From contig RWJK01000504.1 of the NCBI GenBank assembly GCA_004335835.1, forward strand, positions 28,071 through 92,070: a stretch of 64,000 nt of DNA, read 5' to 3'. This document shows, one piece after another, positions 60,789 through 64,000 of the stretch. The notes under the pieces were generated by a model, which did not search any database, had not been told where the DNA came from, and saw only the letters and a program-made list of their open reading frames with translations. Source of the DNA: Scenedesmus sp. ARA3 (taxonomy: Eukaryota; Chlorophyta; Chlorophyceae; Sphaeropleales; Scenedesmaceae). A program made the position numbers and the translations under genes. Numbering within the stretch: the first letter of the stretch is position 1; every line of letters starts with the position of its first letter.

Positions 60789-61898
60789 TGTCAGGATGCA
60801 GGTGAGGCAGCAGCAGCAGCATGCCACATCTCGCGCGCCAATTCTGCTGCATGTTTGATCCCACCTGCTGCACAATTTGATCATCACAGCATTTTCATGC
60901 AATTTACCTATGCGTTTTGCGTCTTGCTGCAGGTGCATCCGGCCGCCCCGCCAGCGAGGCTGAGGCAGCCGCCATGTCTGCTGCCGTGTGGCGTGCCGCA
61001 TGGCCGGTGGAGCGGCTGCGGCAGCGCGCCTTCTTCACCTTTGGCATGGACGTGCTGCTGAAGCTCAACCTGCAGGTGTGTGCGGTATTATCACTTGTCT
61101 TTGCTATGATGTTGGCACACAAAGCATGCACAGACTGCTTTGACCACCTGTACGCTAATGATGAGAGAGCCCCTTGATGCGAGTATTCATGGCGTAACTG
61201 CTGCCTTGTCTGCTGCTTGTCTTGCCGTTCTCCCCGTCGCCTCTCCCGTGCACTGACTTCGGCAGGAGACGCGCTCCTTCTTCAACGCGTTCTTCAGCCT
61301 GTCGGCCTTCCACTGGCACGGCTTCCTCAGCGCACGCCTCGGCTTCATGCAGCTCATCGGTGAGGCGACGCAGCAGGCTTCATGCAGACTGCGTAGCACA
61401 CATCGTCTCGGTGTCATGCGCATGCGCATTTAATACACCAGCATGCAGCTGCATTGAGCTTCATGCCGCGCGTTATATGTACTGTCCTGGCAGGCTTGGC
61501 AGCTGCAAGAGCGCAGCAGTCAAAGGTGACATGGTGGCTCTGCTTCACCTCTGCTTCACCTCATGCACTGTCACCTTGTCGCTCGCACGTGGTTGGTGCT
61601 GTCTGCCCTCTTTACCTTTGCCCCGCCCCGTGCTCAATTCCGCTGACCACATTTGCTCTTTTGCTGTCCACCATTCTTGCTGTCTGCTGCAGCCTTTGGC
61701 CTGAGCCTGTTTGCCAACAGCAGCAACCAGGCGCGCGCTGACCTGCTGGTGAAGGGCCTGCCAGGCCTGCTGGGCATGCTGCTGGAGCTTGCCCCGACCA
61801 TGGGTGACTACTATGGTGTGAGGAAGGAGCAGAAAGCGGCGGCAGCAGCAGCGCGCGCGCAGCCAGCAGCAGCACCCGCACCCATGTCTACACGGTGA
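57322..61898 (+). CDS. LCYB: Lycopene beta-cyclase, plastid
   Basis: Converts lycopene via gamma-carotene to beta-carotene in the plastid by cyclising both ends. Ten exons: 57322-57803, 58192-58268, 58516-58707, 59160-59302, 59865-59963, 60163-60280, 60489-60584, 60933-61075, 61266-61359, 61693-61898; phases close to 549 residues. Residues 1 to about 55 are Ser/Arg/Ala-rich, a transit peptide. The FAD Rossmann motif is DLVIAGAGPSGLAVGERVA (GAGPSG 92-97). Further signatures are IWPNNYGVWCDEFEAMGL, LDATGHSR, FDPGYQGAYGIIAEVE, DTMLFMDWRD, FLYAMPFSKTKVFLEETSLV with the catalytic FLEET (300-304), GGTAGMVHPSTGFMVSRML and FHWHGFLSARLGFM. All key motifs are intact. The C-terminus after VRKEQ is an Ala/Pro tail. 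Three introns or flanks carry copies of exon ends, and two introns carry long CAG tracts. Confidence 0.97.
58645..58930. repeat. Triplicated end of LCYB exon 3 with donor
   Basis: The used end (about 58657-58712, TTTGACCCTGGGTACCAGGG onward) recurs at about 58763-58818 and, more decayed, at about 58876-58926; periods near 106 and 113 bp. Copy 2 differs from the exon mostly at synonymous positions. Copy 3 has TAG for CAG and a deletion. All three keep a GTGxGC donor. Confidence 0.93.
59265..59625. repeat. Duplicated end of LCYB exon 4
   Basis: CTGCCCACCTTCCTCTACGC through GACCAAGGT is identical at about 59262-59304 and 59571-59615. A fragment of the same end (AGGACCAAGGTGCGGCAGC) occurs near 59481. 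The intron after exon 4 therefore holds one complete and one partial extra donor-bearing exon end. Confidence 0.92.
59408..59749 (+). repeat. CAG tracts in LCYB intron 4
   Basis: A CAG run covers about 59409-59447 and a pure (CAG)18 covers 59696-59749, both inside the intron between exons 4 and 5. Confidence 0.95.
60594..60787 (+). repeat. Long CAG tracts in LCYB intron 7
   Basis: A pure (CAG)17 at 60594-60644 begins 9 bp inside the intron. After a 53-bp interruption comes a pure (CAG)30 at 60698-60787. The counts were read directly from the sequence. Confidence 0.96.
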
Positions 61899-62044
61899 TT
61901 GCTCATTGCTGCAGCGCGTGAAGTTTGAAGCTGGCACCCACTATGGGTGACTATTACGGCGTGAGGAAGGAGCAGGAAGCGGCAGCAGCAGCAGCACAGC
62001 GCGCGCAGCCGGCAGCTGCGCCCGCACCCATGTCGACCCGGTGA
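61781..62044 (+). repeat. Tandem duplication of the LCYB C-terminal coding end
   Basis: The last 38 codons and stop of LCYB (61781-61898) are repeated as 61928-62044, a period of 142 bp. The second copy keeps the open frame from KLAPTMGDYYGVRKEQ to the TGA at 62042-62044. It differs at about a dozen synonymous sites, one Lys-to-Glu change and one inserted codon in the Ala run. Confidence 0.93.
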
Positions 62045-63462
62045 TTGGTGCGCAGATGCAGTTGATGGAGGGATTAAGTGGAGTGCGGTTGGTGGCGCTG
62101 GCGAGCGGAGTGCTGTGTCATGCAGAGGTGGCAGGAAACCAGAGGGTGACCGTTGTATGAATGGCTGCGGTTGTATAACTTTTGACTGCATCGTGTTGCG
62201 TCGTCCAGTGGCAGAGGAGTGTGCGAATTGCATGGCACGGCACAGCTTGCATTACAACATGGCTTGATCAGTGATACGATGATGAGCATGCATCACAGGG
62301 TCATTAGATGACGCCATTACGTTCTGGTGTTGAGGGTCAAAGATAATGCCGCTTTTGCCACTTGCTGTGCTTGAAGCGCGTTGCTTGTGCTTTGTTAACT
62401 ATGTTGCCTTGCAGCAATGATTCTGGTGCTGTGCAGCAGAACTGGGGGGATTGTGAAAGAGCACTGGAAGCAGGTGTACAGACAGCAGGCACACGGGACA
62501 GGCTTTTATTGACATTGTGCTGCTGGTGGTGAGGCTAAAGCAATTGAACATCATGAATCTGTGGAACTCAACTCATTGTGCGCCAGTTCTGAGCTGTAGA
62601 TTGCTTGTGGTTGGCGGATCAACATGGCATGTGACACGCTGTGCACTACACTGTACACTGGCAGTGTTGCTGGAGCAGCAGCACAGTGGAGCAGCGATGT
62701 CTGCATTTGCCGTTTTGGTTGGGCCAGTGGAGATGCGTTGTCGAGTAAGTAATTGATCTCGGAATGCAGGATGGAAGTGGGCTTGGAGCCGGAGGCTGGT
62801 TCGCGCTGACATCATGCTTGTGTGATCACAGCCAACTTTGGACGAGCACCCTCAACTTGTGCTCTCTTGCAAGCGTCTCGATCTTCGTCCCCACCGAGGC
62901 AGTTTTACAAAGAAACCTTGATATACGTTCGCTGATTCGGCGCATCGCGAGCGGTTAAGTTTGCCTTAGCTCACTTAAACAAGCTAGGCTACGCCGAGCG
63001 CGCCTGCCATTATCAATTGCCGAGTTGATTACAGCTGGTGCAAAGAAACAGCAGTGATGGATTGTTCGTCGAAGTTGAAACTCCTGTGACGAATGGCATC
63101 TGTGGCAGTTTCGTCCTGTCCACCTGCCCCTGCGACAGCAGGTGTGCCAACGATCCACCGTCGAGCAGCAGAAACAGACCAGCAAAACCACGCAAACAAT
63201 TGTTTGTTGGGGTGCATTTTCATTGCGCCGCGTCCCACGTCGAGCCCGGCTTGCGTGTGTGACAACAGCTGACCCTCTGCCCTGGCAGTCCGCATACAGC
63301 TGCCCACGATCACGCCAAGCACCACGCTATCCAAGAACTTGTTTTTTGTATGTCAACTATCCTAGTAAGAGATCATTTCGTGTTCAACATGCTCAATTGC
63401 ACGATCATTTGGCACCTGAACTGCTTTCCTTCCTGCTTTATTCCTGCCTGCACTGTTCACAG
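62045..63462. other. Region between LCYB and the primase-like exon; upstream exons unresolved
   Basis: About 1.4 kb. It should hold the LCYB 3' UTR and the 5' part of the next gene. Frames such as 63038-63262 (plus) and 63029-63334 (minus) were seen but could not be joined to the downstream exon with confidence. Confidence 0.4.
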
Positions 63463-64000
63463 CTGCGTGACGTGCGATATGTAACCAGTCATGTTCTAGA
63501 GAATGAAGTCAACCCTGGAGTGAGTGGCGCGCTGTGTGAGCCGGGAAAGGCGAAAAGTGTTACGAGAAGATCAATAGACGCGCATGGACGGGTGTTTAAT
63601 CATGCACATGCATCTAGCATTGAGGCTGCTGCACATGCTGCAGCATCATCGTATTTAAGCAAAAATGAGGTGGTCACAGACGGCTGGTCAGTGCGGCCTT
63701 TTTTTGACTTGGAATACAGCACGACTTGCAATCCACTGCGAAATTGTGATGATGCCATGTTGACCGCACTGTTGGAGTGCATCCATCAAGTGGCCTTAGA
63801 GGCATTGGGTTTTGAAGTGCAGCGCACGATTGTGTTGGACAGCAGCAACACTGTCAAGTTCTCATTGCATGTGATTGTGCACTTGCACAACGGTTACGCC
63901 TTGCGTACCATCAAGGATGCCCAGTGCTTTGCACAGTTGGTTGTTGCATTGCTGCCGAATGAGCTGCATCATATCACCAGTTCAACAGGCGGACAGCAGA
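63463..64000 (+). CDS. PrimPol-like archaeo-eukaryotic primase (partial, runs off right edge)
   Basis: An exon opens after the acceptor CTGTTCACAG at 63453-63462 and stays open to the end of the window (about 179 codons). It contains WSVRPFFDLEYSTTCNP and TIVLDSSNTVKFSLHVIVH. PrimPol enzymes and related viral and element primases share a DxE metal-binding motif in a (Y/F)FDLE context and a downstream LDSSxxxKFSxH motif; both match. Such enzymes start DNA chains and extend them past lesions or stalled forks. The first exons and the C-terminal zinc-binding part are outside or unresolved. It may be the cellular PrimPol or a primase of a mobile element or large DNA virus; the window cannot decide. 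Confidence 0.7.
   Translation, partial: MRDVRYVTSHVLENEVNPGVSGALCEPGKAKSVTRRSIDAHGRVFNHAHASSIEAAAHAAASSYLSKNEVVTDGWSVRPFFDLEYSTTCNPLRNCDDAMLTALLECIHQVALEALGFEVQRTIVLDSSNTVKFSLHVIVHLHNGYALRTIKDAQCFAQLVVALLPNELHHITSSTGGQQ

Noticed and set aside
60492..61061. Minus- and plus-strand poly-Ala, poly-Cys and poly-Gln frames across LCYB intron 7
   Set aside because: They are translations of (CAG)n intron repeats, not genes.
63029..63334. Minus-strand 101-residue frame near the right end as a separate gene
   Set aside because: No ATG at the frame start, no recognisable motif, and it lies upstream of a plus-strand primase exon; evidence is too weak.

Overview
This is nuclear genomic DNA of a green alga, most likely a core chlorophyte near Sphaeropleales/Chlamydomonadales. 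That placement is inferred from gene content and style and was not tested. The genes are intron-rich with GTGAGx donors and CTGCAG acceptors. CAG/CTG tracts are everywhere, in exons as poly-Gln, poly-Ala and poly-Ser and in introns as pure repeats. There are cytosolic ribosomal protein genes, a nuclear carotenoid gene with a plastid-type N-terminus, and a DGAT1 that carries a PH domain. No bacterial operons, CRISPR arrays, rRNA or tRNA genes were seen.

Layout, left to right: an Aurora/ALK-like protein kinase (-, 31-5082); a PH-DGAT1 triacylglycerol synthase (-, 6955-14602) head to head with a 97-residue gene (+, 14717-15123); an MNN1-like mannosyltransferase (-, 15374-17352); 40S ribosomal protein S16/uS9 (+, 19607-22726); a secreted, probably GPI-anchored, duplicated-domain protein (+, 23614-26505); a GT4 glycosyltransferase (-, 28868-34731); 40S ribosomal protein S9/uS4 (-, 35802-38558); a membrane-anchored 2018-residue subtilase-fold protein lacking the catalytic Asp, with PA14-like domains (+, 40312-47666); an F-box/repeat-like protein (-, 48533-53195); an intronless polytopic membrane protein (+, 54195-56345); lycopene beta-cyclase (+, 57322-61898); and the start of a PrimPol-like primase gene (+, from about 63463 past the right edge). 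Exon models were built by hand. In nearly all of them the intron phases close to an exact open reading frame, which is the main support for the joins.

The genes do not form a pathway. Two touch storage and pigment metabolism (DGAT1, lycopene cyclase), two are secretory-pathway glycosyltransferases, two are ribosomal, and several are lineage-specific surface or membrane proteins.

The strongest unexplained pattern is structural. Most intron-containing genes carry short tandem duplications (about 40-120 bp, period about 100-250 bp) that straddle an exon-intron junction, so that introns hold extra, variably decayed copies of the neighbouring exon end together with its splice site. Some copies (lycopene cyclase C-terminus, DGAT1 exon 7) differ from the used exon mainly at synonymous sites, as if translated. 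This fits intron gain or alternative splicing by tandem duplication. The second notable item is the large pseudo-subtilase.
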